In this document: positions 56,115 through 64,000 of the stretch, in pieces
Position numbering within the stretch: the first letter of the stretch is position 1
How the letters are laid out: each line of letters opens with the position of its first letter
Origin: Chromatiales bacterium (ex Bugula neritina AB1)
GTDB lineage: Bacteria > Pseudomonadota > Gammaproteobacteria > Granulosicoccales > Granulosicoccaceae
Direction of reading: 5' to 3'
DNA length: 64,000 nucleotides
Assembly: GCA_001730015.1 (NCBI GenBank)
Contig: MDLA01000129.1
Span: 1 to 64,000, forward strand
Notes under the pieces: model-generated
Database searches by the model: none
What the model was told of the DNA's origin: nothing
Seen by the model: only the letters and a program-made list of their open reading frames with translations
Made by a program: the position numbers and the translations under genes

Positions 56115-58613
56115 TCAAAAAGGCTTCCATAAAACAATCAACCGGGGCAACAGAGTCAGTACCGCTATCAGTGCAATGAACATGGCAAGCGCCGTCAGCA
56201 AGCCAAACAAAATGGTTGGAATAAAATTCGAAAACACCAGAATTGAAAAGCCGAATATTATCGTAACAGATGTATAAAGCACCGCCCGGCCGATATTTGC
56301 ATGGCAGATATCCATCGTTGCATTATAACTTTGCTGTCTGGCGTACTCCTCACGGAAGCGATAAATATAGTGAATACTGTTATCTACAGCAATTCCTATA
56401 GCGATAGTAGCAATGGTTATCGTCATCATGTCGAGTGGAATATTAGCCAGCCCCATAATACCCAGCACAAAACCCGCGGCTAACGCGTTGGGAACAATTC
56501 CGATAACGGCCAGTGATATCGAACGGAACAACACCACAAACATCAGCGCAATGCCGAGCAACACAGCACCGACAGTCTGTATTTGCGATTGAAACAGACT
56601 TTGCAGCATGTTGTTGTACAACACCAGAATGCCGCTAACCGTCGCTTTTTCCGCGGGAATATCCAGCTTGGTTTGAAGATCACTACGGATTTTATCTAAT
56701 AATTCCTTACGCCGTAAATCGGGTTGGGAATCGAGAATCCGTAACGACACACGTGCCTCATTGTTTTCAATTGATATATAGGGATCAATCGTTTTTTCAC
56801 GAATATCAGCCGGTATACGCTTGTACAGTATCGCGAGCTGAAACGGTGTAAATTCCTGATTATCGTTGATCAGCTCCCCGGCCCGTAATATAGACGCCAG
56901 TGACTGAACCTTGCCCACTTCAGGTAGTGAATCAAGGTAGTCGTGCACTTTCTTAATCTGTTCGATCTTGTAGGGAGAGAACCAGAGATCTTCCTCTTCT
57001 TCGTCGTCATCTTCAATAAACGATAACTCCTCACAATATTCTTTATCTTCCTCGCTCATCTGCGATGTATCTGCACACTCGTCTTCCTCTTCTTCTTCCG
57101 ACACATCAAGGAGCACCTCCAGCGGTGTGGTACCACCCAGCCGCTCATCGATCAGTTTCATTCCCTGATAAATTTCTGTGTGATCGCGGAAATAATTGAT
57201 AAAGCTGTTTTCGACCTGCAGACGCGAGATACCGATAGCACTCAGCACCGCAATAATCCCCGCAACAGCCAGCACTATGGTGCCGTGATTTTGCGTGAAG
57301 CGGGCCAGCACAGAGGTTGCGTGCACCGGTTTTTCCGCCTGACCGTCATCAACCAGCGGACCAATTAATACCAACAGCGCCGGAAACAACAGAAACGAGG
57401 TGAAAAAGGTTATAGACAGACCGATCGACATCATCCAGCCAAAATCTATCACCGGCTTTATGCCGCTGAACACCAGGCTGCTAAAACCGATTATTGACGT
57501 CAGCGCAGTATACAGGCAAGGCCAGAACATGCGCCTGGCTGTGTGCCAGACCAGATCAACATGCGACCATCCCGGCTGATCAATCTTCAATTGCCGAAAG
57601 CGCACCACCAGGTGCATATTCATCGACATGGTTATGATCATCATCAGGGAAATAAAATTCGACGATATAACGGTTACTTTCCAGCCGGTAAAACCAAGCA
57701 GACCGATCATTAGTAAACCGGAATAAAAACAGCTCGAAATAGGAAGCGCAACCCAGCGCAGCCGGCGAAAAATCAAAGACAGTATCAGCACAATAAACAG
57801 CAGCACGGCAATACCGAAAGTCACCAGATCGCGACCGATATAGGAAATCATGTCGTCAGTGACCATTGGTACCCCGCCGAGATGCAGCTGTCCTGAACCC
57901 TTATAACTTGTCAGCACCTCACGAATGGCGGCAATATCATTATGGCGCTGGCCATCGAAAACGCTTTTCGCTTGATCATAAGCTGCGTTGACCTCCGCCA
58001 GGCGGCTCTTTTCTGCTGCATTGAGCCCCTGCTGCAAGTGCTTCAGGCGCAGCGCCGATCGTTCAGTGAAGATCGTTTCAAGTTCGGCATTGCCCTTGAG
58101 ATTCAGCAACAAAGCCGTTGTACCACCATCCTTGCTGAGTATTGACTCTCCGAAAACCGGGCTGGTAGCAATCTCCTTTCTGACCTCTGCACGATCAACG
58201 TCCCGATTCTTCGCCAGTGTCGGAACATTTTCAGCCAGTTCTGTCAGCTCAATGCCTGAGCTGGTCAGCAACGGCACATCGAGCAAACCGAAAATCGATT
58301 CAACGGACTCGACTTTCGCAAGTCTCTGTTGCAACTCGCCCAGCTCATCAAGTGAGTCATCGCTGAACAAATCAGTATCCGGCGTATAGGTTACAACCAG
58401 AAAATCCTGCGAACGGTAGCGACCACGAGCTTCACGGAAAATGCGCAGGTCTTCGTCATCTTCGAGCAATAAGGCATCCGCCGACGCATCGAGAGAGAAA
58501 TTACCTATCTGCGAGGCAAATAAAGCCAGAGTCACCAGTAATACCAGAATAATCGCAACCGGATTTTCCAGTACAGTACGCCGATACAAAGTGGGGAGAG
58601 TGGTATTAACCAT
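56115..58613 (-). CDS. RND superfamily (MMPL/HAE3-type) exporter with acidic periplasmic loop
   Basis: 832 residues with the two-fold RND plan: TM1 about 14-34, helix block about 255-430, TM7 about 447-467, and helix block about 680-830. Helix motifs are ISLMMIITMSMNMHLVVRF and TIAIGIAVDNSIHYIYRF. The second periplasmic domain carries a very acidic insert (about 499-542) with two cysteines (DECADTS, EYCEEL) and runs of four to five Glu/Asp. This is absent from the exporter at 126-2447. It is encoded alone, with 117 bp to comD and 239 bp to the cupin gene. Substrate unknown. Confidence 0.9.
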   Translation of the reverse strand: MVNTTLPTLYRRTVLENPVAIILVLLVTLALFASQIGNFSLDASADALLLEDDEDLRIFREARGRYRSQDFLVVTYTPDTDLFSDDSLDELGELQQRLAKVESVESIFGLLDVPLLTSSGIELTELAENVPTLAKNRDVDRAEVRKEIATSPVFGESILSKDGGTTALLLNLKGNAELETIFTERSALRLKHLQQGLNAAEKSRLAEVNAAYDQAKSVFDGQRHNDIAAIREVLTSYKGSGQLHLGGVPMVTDDMISYIGRDLVTFGIAVLLFIVLILSLIFRRLRWVALPISSCFYSGLLMIGLLGFTGWKVTVISSNFISLMMIITMSMNMHLVVRFRQLKIDQPGWSHVDLVWHTARRMFWPCLYTALTSIIGFSSLVFSGIKPVIDFGWMMSIGLSITFFTSFLLFPALLVLIGPLVDDGQAEKPVHATSVLARFTQNHGTIVLAVAGIIAVLSAIGISRLQVENSFINYFRDHTEIYQGMKLIDERLGGTTPLEVLLDVSEEEEEDECADTSQMSEEDKEYCEELSFIEDDDEEEEDLWFSPYKIEQIKKVHDYLDSLPEVGKVQSLASILRAGELINDNQEFTPFQLAILYKRIPADIREKTIDPYISIENNEARVSLRILDSQPDLRRKELLDKIRSDLQTKLDIPAEKATVSGILVLYNNMLQSLFQSQIQTVGAVLLGIALMFVVLFRSISLAVIGIVPNALAAGFVLGIMGLANIPLDMMTITIATIAIGIAVDNSIHYIYRFREEYARQQSYNATMDICHANIGRAVLYTSVTIIFGFSILVFSNFIPTILFGLLTALAMFIALIAVLTLLPRLIVLWKPF

Positions 58614-58852
58614 CGTTTATGGTGTTCACTTTAGAAGGAATTACAGATCACTGCAGCAACGCCGTTTCCGGTTTTGCGGCTCGATCCAGACGGACAGGAA
58701 ATCAGGCTCTGGCGCTTGAGTCAACGTCAGCCGTTAAGTGTAGAGTAACCAGAATAAAACGTGATTTGTGCCGTTTAATCAGAGCATTTTTGGAGAAAAA
58801 CAAAACGCCCTGCGATCACCTGATCTGAAAGAAATACAGGGAAAATTGAAAA

Positions 58853-59215
58853 CTACGAAACCGGTACTTCTGCTCGCCCGATATACACAATCAATGTGCA
58901 GCCGTTTTCACTGTAGGAGTTATGTTCAGTACCCTTTTTCATCCAAACCAGATCACCGGGTCTGTAGACGGTGCCGTCGTTATCCGTTAAATCCCCCTCC
59001 AGAACAAAAAATTCCTCATCTTCCATGTGCTGATGAGATTCAGTGGTGGTGCCGGGAGCCATGCGGAATACGTGAAACCCTACACCGTCTCCGCGGGTGT
59101 TATCGAGCTGCAATACGCTCTGACCGGAATCTTCGCCGCCGTCGTTCATCCATGGCTTAAATTCGGCATCGTTAACATTCGCGATCCTGCGTTCATTCTG
59201 CTGAACTGCTTTCAT
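58853..59215 (-). CDS. Cupin-domain protein
   Basis: 120 residues, a single small beta-barrel. Cupin motif 1 is ESHQHMEDEEFFVLEGD, with the His/His/Glu metal ligands; motif 2 is GTEHNSYSENG with the second His. The N-terminal DAEFKPWMNDGGEDSGQSVLQLD resembles small cupins linked to organic-acid or polyamine metabolism. It lies 34 bp after the pot permease gene on the same strand and probably belongs to that operon. It may act as a small oxygenase, isomerase or sensor. Confidence 0.85.
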   Translation of the reverse strand: MKAVQQNERRIANVNDAEFKPWMNDGGEDSGQSVLQLDNTRGDGVGFHVFRMAPGTTTESHQHMEDEEFFVLEGDLTDNDGTVYRPGDLVWMKKGTEHNSYSENGCTLIVYIGRAEVPVS

Positions 59216-59249
59216 CTGGTTCTCCGCTTGTTCGACCCAACATCAACAG

Positions 59250-60083
59250 CTATTGTGAAGCCAATTGCTCGGCTTTCAGTTTCTGTTGATGTTGGCGGAG
59301 CATGATCCAGCCTGCAAGCAAAACACCGAGGGCAACGGTTACAATTAAAATAGTCGCGAGCGCATTGATATCCGGCTTCAGCCCCAATCGAACGCGCGAG
59401 TAGATCAGCATAGGCAAGGTTGTCGAGCCTGGACCCGACACAAAGCTCGCGATAACCAGATCATCCAGAGACAGAGTAAACGCCAGCAACCAGCCAGCGG
59501 TCATACCCGGCGCCAGTAAAGGCAAGGTAATATCGATCAGTACCCGGAACGGTTTCGCGCCCAGATCAAGTGCCGCCTCTTCCAGCGACAGATCATCGTT
59601 GATCAGGCGTGACTGGATAATAATGGCAACATAGGCCATTGAAAAAGTAATGTGAGCAATGGTTATGGTTGTCATACCGCGGCTACCCGGCCAGCCGATA
59701 ATTTGCTGCAATGTAATAAACAACAGCAGCAGCGACAAACCGGTAATCACCTCTGGCATCACCAGCGGTGCCGATATCATTCCGGTAAACAATGTGCGAC
59801 CACGAAAGCGGGTAAATCTCGCCAGCGCCAATCCAGCCATTGTTCCGAGCAGGGTTGCAAATGTGGCATTGATCAAGGCAATGCGCAAACTCAGAAGTGT
59901 CGCATTCCAGACATCTTCGCTATTGAACAGCGTGACATACCAGCGCGTTGAAAAACCGCCCCAGACCGGTAATAACTTTGAATCGTTGAACGAATAAAGT
60001 ATCAGCAGGAAAATAGGGATATAGAGGAACGCAAAGCCAAAGCACAGGCAGGTAATCAGAAATGTAGAGCGATTTTTATGCAC
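59250..60083 (-). CDS. potC: Polyamine-type ABC transporter permease (PotC/PotI-like)
   Basis: 277 residues with six membrane segments. The start LITCLCFGFAFLYIPIFLLILYSFNDSK is typical of PotC/PotI. The ATPase-coupling loop is LEEAALDLGAKPFRVLIDITLPLLAPGM (about 170-200). After it comes SLDDLVIASFVSGPGSTTLPM, a family hallmark. It partners the PotB-type permease (5-bp gap). Specificity for putrescine, spermidine or a related cation cannot be decided from the permease. Confidence 0.92.
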   Translation of the reverse strand: MHKNRSTFLITCLCFGFAFLYIPIFLLILYSFNDSKLLPVWGGFSTRWYVTLFNSEDVWNATLLSLRIALINATFATLLGTMAGLALARFTRFRGRTLFTGMISAPLVMPEVITGLSLLLLFITLQQIIGWPGSRGMTTITIAHITFSMAYVAIIIQSRLINDDLSLEEAALDLGAKPFRVLIDITLPLLAPGMTAGWLLAFTLSLDDLVIASFVSGPGSTTLPMLIYSRVRLGLKPDINALATILIVTVALGVLLAGWIMLRQHQQKLKAEQLASQ

Positions 60084-60088
60084 CGTTA

Positions 60089-61042
60089 CTACCCTTCCTT
60101 TTGCGCCTGAACTCTGTGGTAGAGCATCATCGGTATAAGCAATACGAAGAGCAGTGCCACCGCCACGGCACTGGCAACAGGCCAGTCACGGTTTGCATTG
60201 AACTCGCTGGAAAGCACCCGCCCGATCATCAGCACATTACCACCGCCGAGTAAATCAGGAATTACAAACTCACCGGTAGCCGGGATAAACACCAGTAATG
60301 ACCCCGCAACAATACCGGGCCACGTCATTGGCAGGGTCACGGTAGCGAATACGCTCGCCGGCCTGGCCCCGAGATCAGCCGCTGCCTCATTCAAAGAAAA
60401 ATCCAGTTTCTCCATATTGGCATAGAGCGGCAGGATCATAAATGGCAGGTAGGTATAGACTATACCAATATAGACTGCGACCTCGGTGTACAGAAGCCGC
60501 ACGGGCTTTTCAATCAGGCCCAGCCACAACAGGATATCGTTTATCGTCCCCTGATCTGCCAGCAACCCCATCCACGAATAGACCCGAAGCAGAAATGAGG
60601 TCCAGAACGGCAGCATGATCAGCAACAGCAACACAAACTTGGCAGTCCCCTGAGTACGAATAATGCCATAGGCCATTGGATAACCAATCAACAGACAGAT
60701 AATGGTGCTGATACTGGCGATTTTCAGCGAGTTCAAATAGGTTTTCACATAGAGCGAATCTTCCCACAGATAAGCATAGTTCTCGGTATTTATAGCAACC
60801 GAAGGCAAAAGTCCGTCCCCCCATTCCAGCAAGGCTGAAAAAGGCGGACTGGCAATCAGAGCTTCCGCCACACTAATTTTCAATACAATAAAAAACGGGG
60901 TTAAAAAGAACACCAGCAGCCACGCAAAGGGCACAACTACAATCAGGCTTTTCCAATGCCGTTGTAGAAACCGACTCAGCCTGGCAGGTGCGGAATTATT
61001 TTCCAGCGCCTGCTGATCAGTGTGTGTGGCCGGGGTCGTCAT
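60089..61042 (-). CDS. potB: Polyamine-type ABC transporter permease (PotB/PotH-like)
   Basis: 317 residues from ATG 61042; the frame continues upstream to 61135 inside potA, but MTTPATHTDQ after the potA stop is the sensible start (13-bp gap). Features are the long TM1 (SLIVVVPFAWLLVFFLTPFFIVLKISVAEA), SLKIASISTIICLLIGYPMAYGI, the coupling loop FSLNEAAADLGARPASVFATVTLPMTWPGI and FIPATGEFVIPDLLGGGN, which marks PotB/PotH. Confidence 0.92.
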   Translation of the reverse strand: MTTPATHTDQQALENNSAPARLSRFLQRHWKSLIVVVPFAWLLVFFLTPFFIVLKISVAEALIASPPFSALLEWGDGLLPSVAINTENYAYLWEDSLYVKTYLNSLKIASISTIICLLIGYPMAYGIIRTQGTAKFVLLLLIMLPFWTSFLLRVYSWMGLLADQGTINDILLWLGLIEKPVRLLYTEVAVYIGIVYTYLPFMILPLYANMEKLDFSLNEAAADLGARPASVFATVTLPMTWPGIVAGSLLVFIPATGEFVIPDLLGGGNVLMIGRVLSSEFNANRDWPVASAVAVALLFVLLIPMMLYHRVQAQKEG

Positions 61043-61055
61043 CGCGCCCAGACCA

Positions 61056-62231
61056 TCACGAGGTAAGCAACACGGCGCTAACCGCGGGGAAGCACACATA
61101 GACCTGATCGTCCCAGTCAAACTGATGCTGACCATCTCGCGAACGGTGTTGATTCTGTGAATTTACCTCTATGGTATGGCCGCCCTGCACCGCAACCCGC
61201 AAGGTGGAATTACGCCCCAGATAAGCCATCTCTTTGACCGTTCCCTGCATTACATTTTCAGCGTCTTCAGGCATTTGTTTGCTCACCTGGATCTTTTCCG
61301 GACGCACTGCCACAGTAATTACAGTTCCCGTGGCAACCTCGTTCTCGTGATCGACCTGCAGTGAAAAACCTCCGCCGGCTATATCTACACGGACGGTGCC
61401 ACCCTGCTGGCTGGCTACCGTTCCCTCAAGCATATTGGCAGAACCGATAAAGCCCGCAATAAACTTTGTTGCCGGTGTCTCGTAAATTTCGGCGGGAGTA
61501 CCGATCTGTCGGAAACGCCCCTGATCCATAACCGCAATGCGAGTCGCCAGCGTCATGGCTTCTTCCTGATCGTGCGTTACCACAATAAACGTAGTGCCCA
61601 GTTTGTCCTGCAGGTTCATGAGTTCAAACTGAGTCTGCTCACGCAGGCGTTTATCGAGTGCGCCAAGCGGCTCATCCAGCAACAGCACTTTGGGGCGTTT
61701 GATCAGCGCCCGGGCAAGCGCTACTCGCTGACGCTGCCCGCCGGACAGCTGATTCGGCTTGCGCTTTCGAAAATCCTGCAGCTCAACCATTTGCAGCATT
61801 TCATCGACACGCTGTGCGATTTCCGCCCTGGCCACCCCGTCACGCTTTAGACCGTAGGCTACATTTTTTTCCACCGTCATGTGTGGAAACAAGGCATAGG
61901 ACTGAAACATCATATTGACTGGCCGGTCATATGGCGGAGTTGTTGTCATATCGGCTCCATCAATAGACAACGTACCACTACTCGGCATTTCAAAACCTGC
62001 AAGCATACGTAGTAGCGTGGTTTTACCGCAGCCGGAACCGCCAAGCAATACAAACAGCTCCCCACGAAATATCTGTAAATCTATATTATCCACGGCAGTA
62101 AAATTGCCGAAGGATTTGCTTACTCCTTTTACTTCTATAAACGGTGTTGCCGCGGGATCAAGCCACGGTTGCTCAAATGACTTATCCAGTCTATCCGGCT
62201 GACTATTATCTGGCTGACTATGGGCGTCCAT
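61056..62231 (-). CDS. potA: Polyamine-type ABC transporter ATPase (PotA/PotG-like)
   Basis: 391 residues. Walker A is GGSGCGKTTLLRMLAGFE, the signature is LSGGQRQRVALARAL, Walker B is VLLLDEPLGALDKRLREQTQ, and the H-loop is FIVVTHDQEEAMTLATRIAV. The C-terminal regulatory TOBE-type region (about 290-385) has VAVRPEKIQV and AYLGRNSTLRV. A polar lead of about 25 residues (AHSQPDNSQPDRLDKSF) precedes the first strand. Four in-frame genes with one binding protein form a full importer. Confidence 0.95.
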   Translation of the reverse strand: MDAHSQPDNSQPDRLDKSFEQPWLDPAATPFIEVKGVSKSFGNFTAVDNIDLQIFRGELFVLLGGSGCGKTTLLRMLAGFEMPSSGTLSIDGADMTTTPPYDRPVNMMFQSYALFPHMTVEKNVAYGLKRDGVARAEIAQRVDEMLQMVELQDFRKRKPNQLSGGQRQRVALARALIKRPKVLLLDEPLGALDKRLREQTQFELMNLQDKLGTTFIVVTHDQEEAMTLATRIAVMDQGRFRQIGTPAEIYETPATKFIAGFIGSANMLEGTVASQQGGTVRVDIAGGGFSLQVDHENEVATGTVITVAVRPEKIQVSKQMPEDAENVMQGTVKEMAYLGRNSTLRVAVQGGHTIEVNSQNQHRSRDGQHQFDWDDQVYVCFPAVSAVLLTS

Positions 62232-62264
62232 TATTCACTCAGATTATTCGGTGTTTCATTAGAG

Positions 62265-62304
62265 CTCACAGGCAGGAGTTGTCTGTCCGACACCTGCCTG
62301 TGAG
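62265..62304. repeat. Strong hairpin between potF and potA
   Basis: CTCACAGGCAGG (62265-62276) pairs perfectly over 12 bp with CCTGCCTGTGAG (62293-62304), loop 16 bases. In the minus-strand transcript it follows the binding-protein gene and precedes potA. TTTTC lies on the plus-strand right side only, so on the operon strand it lacks a U-tract. It could lower downstream expression or protect the potF message. Confidence 0.8.
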
Positions 62305-62351
62305 TTTTCAGCAATGCGACAACAGCCGCAACGCAATACACAACTGGATTT

Positions 62352-63455
62352 CTAGTTTCCCGCCTTGAAATTGGTCCACAAACGCGTGCGTACCCGCTGC
62401 AGCTTCGGTGGCAGCACACTCAGTGTGTACATGTTTGCTACCGCTTCAGCAGTAGGAAATGCCGCAGGGCTACTGGTAACCGCTTCATCGATCAATGGAA
62501 TCGCAGACTCATTAGCAGTGGCATACCATACAAAGTTGGTATCACCCGCTGCCACTTCCGGACGCATCATGTAGTTTAGAAACAAGTGAGCGTTATCTAC
62601 ATTTTTGGCATCAGCGGGGATAACCCAGCCATCGACCCAGACATTGGCCTTTCCTTCGCCGGGAGGTGCGAAGAAGTCGAGCACTACGCCAGTGTTAGCT
62701 TCTGCAGCACCAGACATCGCGAGTAATCCATCCGGACCCCATGTGACGGAAACACAGAACTCTTTCTCAGGCATACGCTGGTAGGCATAGTTATCGAACG
62801 TTTTGATGAACGGGCGGATCTTAGCCAGCATTTCGCCTACTTTGGCGTAGTCAGCTTTGTCAGTGGAGCTCGGGTTCAGACCGAGGTAGGCCAATGCCAT
62901 CGGGATAACATCGGTCGGAGAATCGAGAAATGACACACCACACTCGGCCACTTTTTCCATGTGTGCGGGGTCGAAAATTAGATCCAGAGAACCGATTGGC
63001 GCTTCGGGATAGGTCGCCTTTACCAGCTCTTCGTTGTAGGTTACCCCGTGCGTTCCCCACATATAAGGGACGATGTATTTATTTCCCTCATCCCAGTTGG
63101 ACGACAACTGGTTCATCACATCACTGCGCATGTGCTTGAAGTTATCGAGCTTGCTCTTATCGAGCGGCTGCAGAATACCAGCGGGAATAAGCCGCGCAAT
63201 CTGAGTACCGGAGTGACTGACAACATCGTAACCGGTGCTGCCGGCCAGCAACTTTGAATCGACCGTTTCTACCGAGTCGTAGTTGTCGTAGGTAACCTTT
63301 ATGTCATACTCTTTTTCGAAATTGGCGATTGTCTCTTCGCCAATATACTCGCCCCAGTTGTAGACACTCAATGTGCCTTCGGCCTGGGCAAGGCTGGCTG
63401 AAGCCAGTAACGCCGCTGTGCTTACAGTGCACAGTATGTGTCGGATTATTCTCAC
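62352..63455 (-). CDS. potF: Polyamine-type periplasmic binding protein (PotF/PotD-like)
   Basis: 367 residues from GTG 63455, chosen because a strong GGAGGA lies 8-13 bases upstream (63464-63469); an ATG at 63515 would add 20 residues before the signal. The signal is RIIRHILCTVSTAALLASASLAQA. The mature start EGTLSVYNWGEYIGEETIANFEKEYDIKV-like segment is the PotF/PotD hallmark, with YMWGTHGVTYNEELV and VWVDGWVIPADAKNVDNAHLFLNYMM. The aromatic residues in NWGEYI and WGTHG line the usual polyamine pocket. Confidence 0.94.
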   Translation of the reverse strand: MRIIRHILCTVSTAALLASASLAQAEGTLSVYNWGEYIGEETIANFEKEYDIKVTYDNYDSVETVDSKLLAGSTGYDVVSHSGTQIARLIPAGILQPLDKSKLDNFKHMRSDVMNQLSSNWDEGNKYIVPYMWGTHGVTYNEELVKATYPEAPIGSLDLIFDPAHMEKVAECGVSFLDSPTDVIPMALAYLGLNPSSTDKADYAKVGEMLAKIRPFIKTFDNYAYQRMPEKEFCVSVTWGPDGLLAMSGAAEANTGVVLDFFAPPGEGKANVWVDGWVIPADAKNVDNAHLFLNYMMRPEVAAGDTNFVWYATANESAIPLIDEAVTSSPAAFPTAEAVANMYTLSVLPPKLQRVRTRLWTNFKAGN

Positions 63456-63463
63456 TCGTTTGA

Positions 63464-63469
63464 TCCTCC
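63464..63469 (-). promoter_or_regulatory. Ribosome-binding site that fixes the potF start
   Basis: GGAGGA on the minus strand, ending 8 bases before GTG 63455. It is the best Shine-Dalgarno in the region and decides between the GTG and the upstream ATG at 63515. Confidence 0.75.
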
Positions 63470-63667
63470 AGAAAGTGTTGATTTCAGTCCGGCAAATACA
63501 CCGAACTATCTCCAATTAAGTTATTGAACTAATATACTTAAATTCAGCTCTGAGTCACGCAGACAGCTGTAGAAACTCCGCCTGCCACACCGTCATTCTA
63601 CCGTAATCTTCGGCCCGTGTTTGCCCGGCGACGGCAGTAAGCAATCCTTTTTCCGCCGGGTTTATGA

Positions 63668-64000
63668 TCATGCAGTCGGACCAGCTCGTTGCATACTCTC
63701 GTTTATTGCGGCCAGTTCCTGTTCCGGAGGCGCATGCAACAGCCGGGCAACCGGCAACTGCGATTGTATTCGGTGGTGATACAGCCGCACGCCTTCCTCA
63801 AGGCTCGACAATCTCGGCGGGCTCCATGCGCTGGAACGCATCGCCTGTTGCAACTGCCCGACGAAGTCATCATCTTCCTTAGCCGTTTCATTGTTGATGC
63901 GAACATTCAGGTAGCGCGCCGCACGAACCTCCCGGCGCTTGTCGGGCAAGGCGTAAGTGCGCGACAAATAACGGGTGGAATCCGGTGACTCCGGCAATGT
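63668..64000 (-). CDS. C-terminal fragment, probable Rieske-type oxygenase alpha subunit (cut by window edge)
   Basis: About 110 residues are visible; the frame runs past the window end, so the N-terminus with the Rieske centre is outside. The segment AARYLNVRINNETAKEDDDF, then VGQLQQAMRSSAWSPPRLSSLEEGVRLYHHRIQSQLP, has the pattern of the last part of aromatic-ring or trimethylamine-type oxygenase large subunits (N.RIN..V..ED, then helices ending YHxR). The Rieske motif would settle it but is not in view. It ends 213 bp before the potF start. Confidence 0.6.
   Translation of the reverse strand, partial: TLPESPDSTRYLSRTYALPDKRREVRAARYLNVRINNETAKEDDDFVGQLQQAMRSSAWSPPRLSSLEEGVRLYHHRIQSQLPVARLLHAPPEQELAAINESMQRAGPTA

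Overview
The window is a chromosomal segment of a Gammaproteobacterium, probably marine or otherwise free-living. The evidence is the clpS-clpA-infA block, the crcB-serS pair, a FadB/FadA pair with the FadB N-terminus MIYEGK, a long membrane-bound FadE, DUF1249 (YqiB-type), FdxA, and lexA-imuA-imuB. Base composition looks close to balanced by eye. I see no rRNA, tRNA, CRISPR array, prophage or intact transposase. I cannot name the genus.

Layout. 1-5.2 kb: an RND/MMPL (HAE3-type) exporter followed by a LolA-like periplasmic protein, an outer-membrane barrel and a small protein, all on +. 5.2-16.7 kb (-): acetoacetyl-CoA synthetase, an AhpD-like protein, and a complete branched-chain-amino-acid-type (Liv) ABC importer flanked by two different acyl-CoA ligases; this looks like an uptake-and-activation unit for an organic acid. 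17.2-23.8 kb: housekeeping genes serS, crcB, a DUF4124-type protein, DUF1249, infA, clpA, clpS. 24-32 kb: fadE, folE, a tungstate-type ABC importer (tupBCA) with a convergent helix-turn-helix/binding-protein regulator, and dusA. 32-38 kb: DUF937 protein, coaA, and an SOS-type lexA-imuA-imuB mutagenesis operon that lacks dnaE2. 38-42 kb: a duplicated-domain lipoprotein, an EamA transporter, a GH12-like glycoside hydrolase lipoprotein, fdxA. 42.5-53.2 kb: class III CoA-transferase with HyuA/HyuB-type ATP-dependent subunits, then acyl-CoA dehydrogenase-fadB-fadA. 53.8-56 kb (-): an FMN 2-hydroxyacid dehydrogenase with both subunits of a sulfopyruvate-decarboxylase-like enzyme (ComDE). 56-63.5 kb (-): a second RND exporter with a very acidic loop, a cupin, and a polyamine-type ABC importer (potF-potA-potB-potC order). 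The right edge cuts the C-terminus of what looks like a Rieske oxygenase alpha subunit.

The metabolic theme is CoA-thioester and organic-acid catabolism: three CoA ligases, a CoA-transferase, two acyl-CoA dehydrogenases, FadB and FadA, fed by three ABC importers.

The most unexpected signal is non-coding. At least five intergenic copies of a roughly 90-160 bp repeat superfamily share end blocks (GTAGCGA..GG..TGAGATTT and AAGATCGC..ATCCGC.GTAG) but differ in the middle. Three copies form long hairpins whose arms differ in sequence yet largely keep pairing. One version is bounded by 20-bp imperfect terminal inverted repeats. Other hairpin elements, some with a TTCTAA apex, lie between ABC binding-protein genes and their partners and after imuB. 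The best candidate metabolic novelties are the 2-hydroxyacid oxidase + ComDE cluster, the CoA-transferase + HyuAB operon, and the Liv importer with two ligases.
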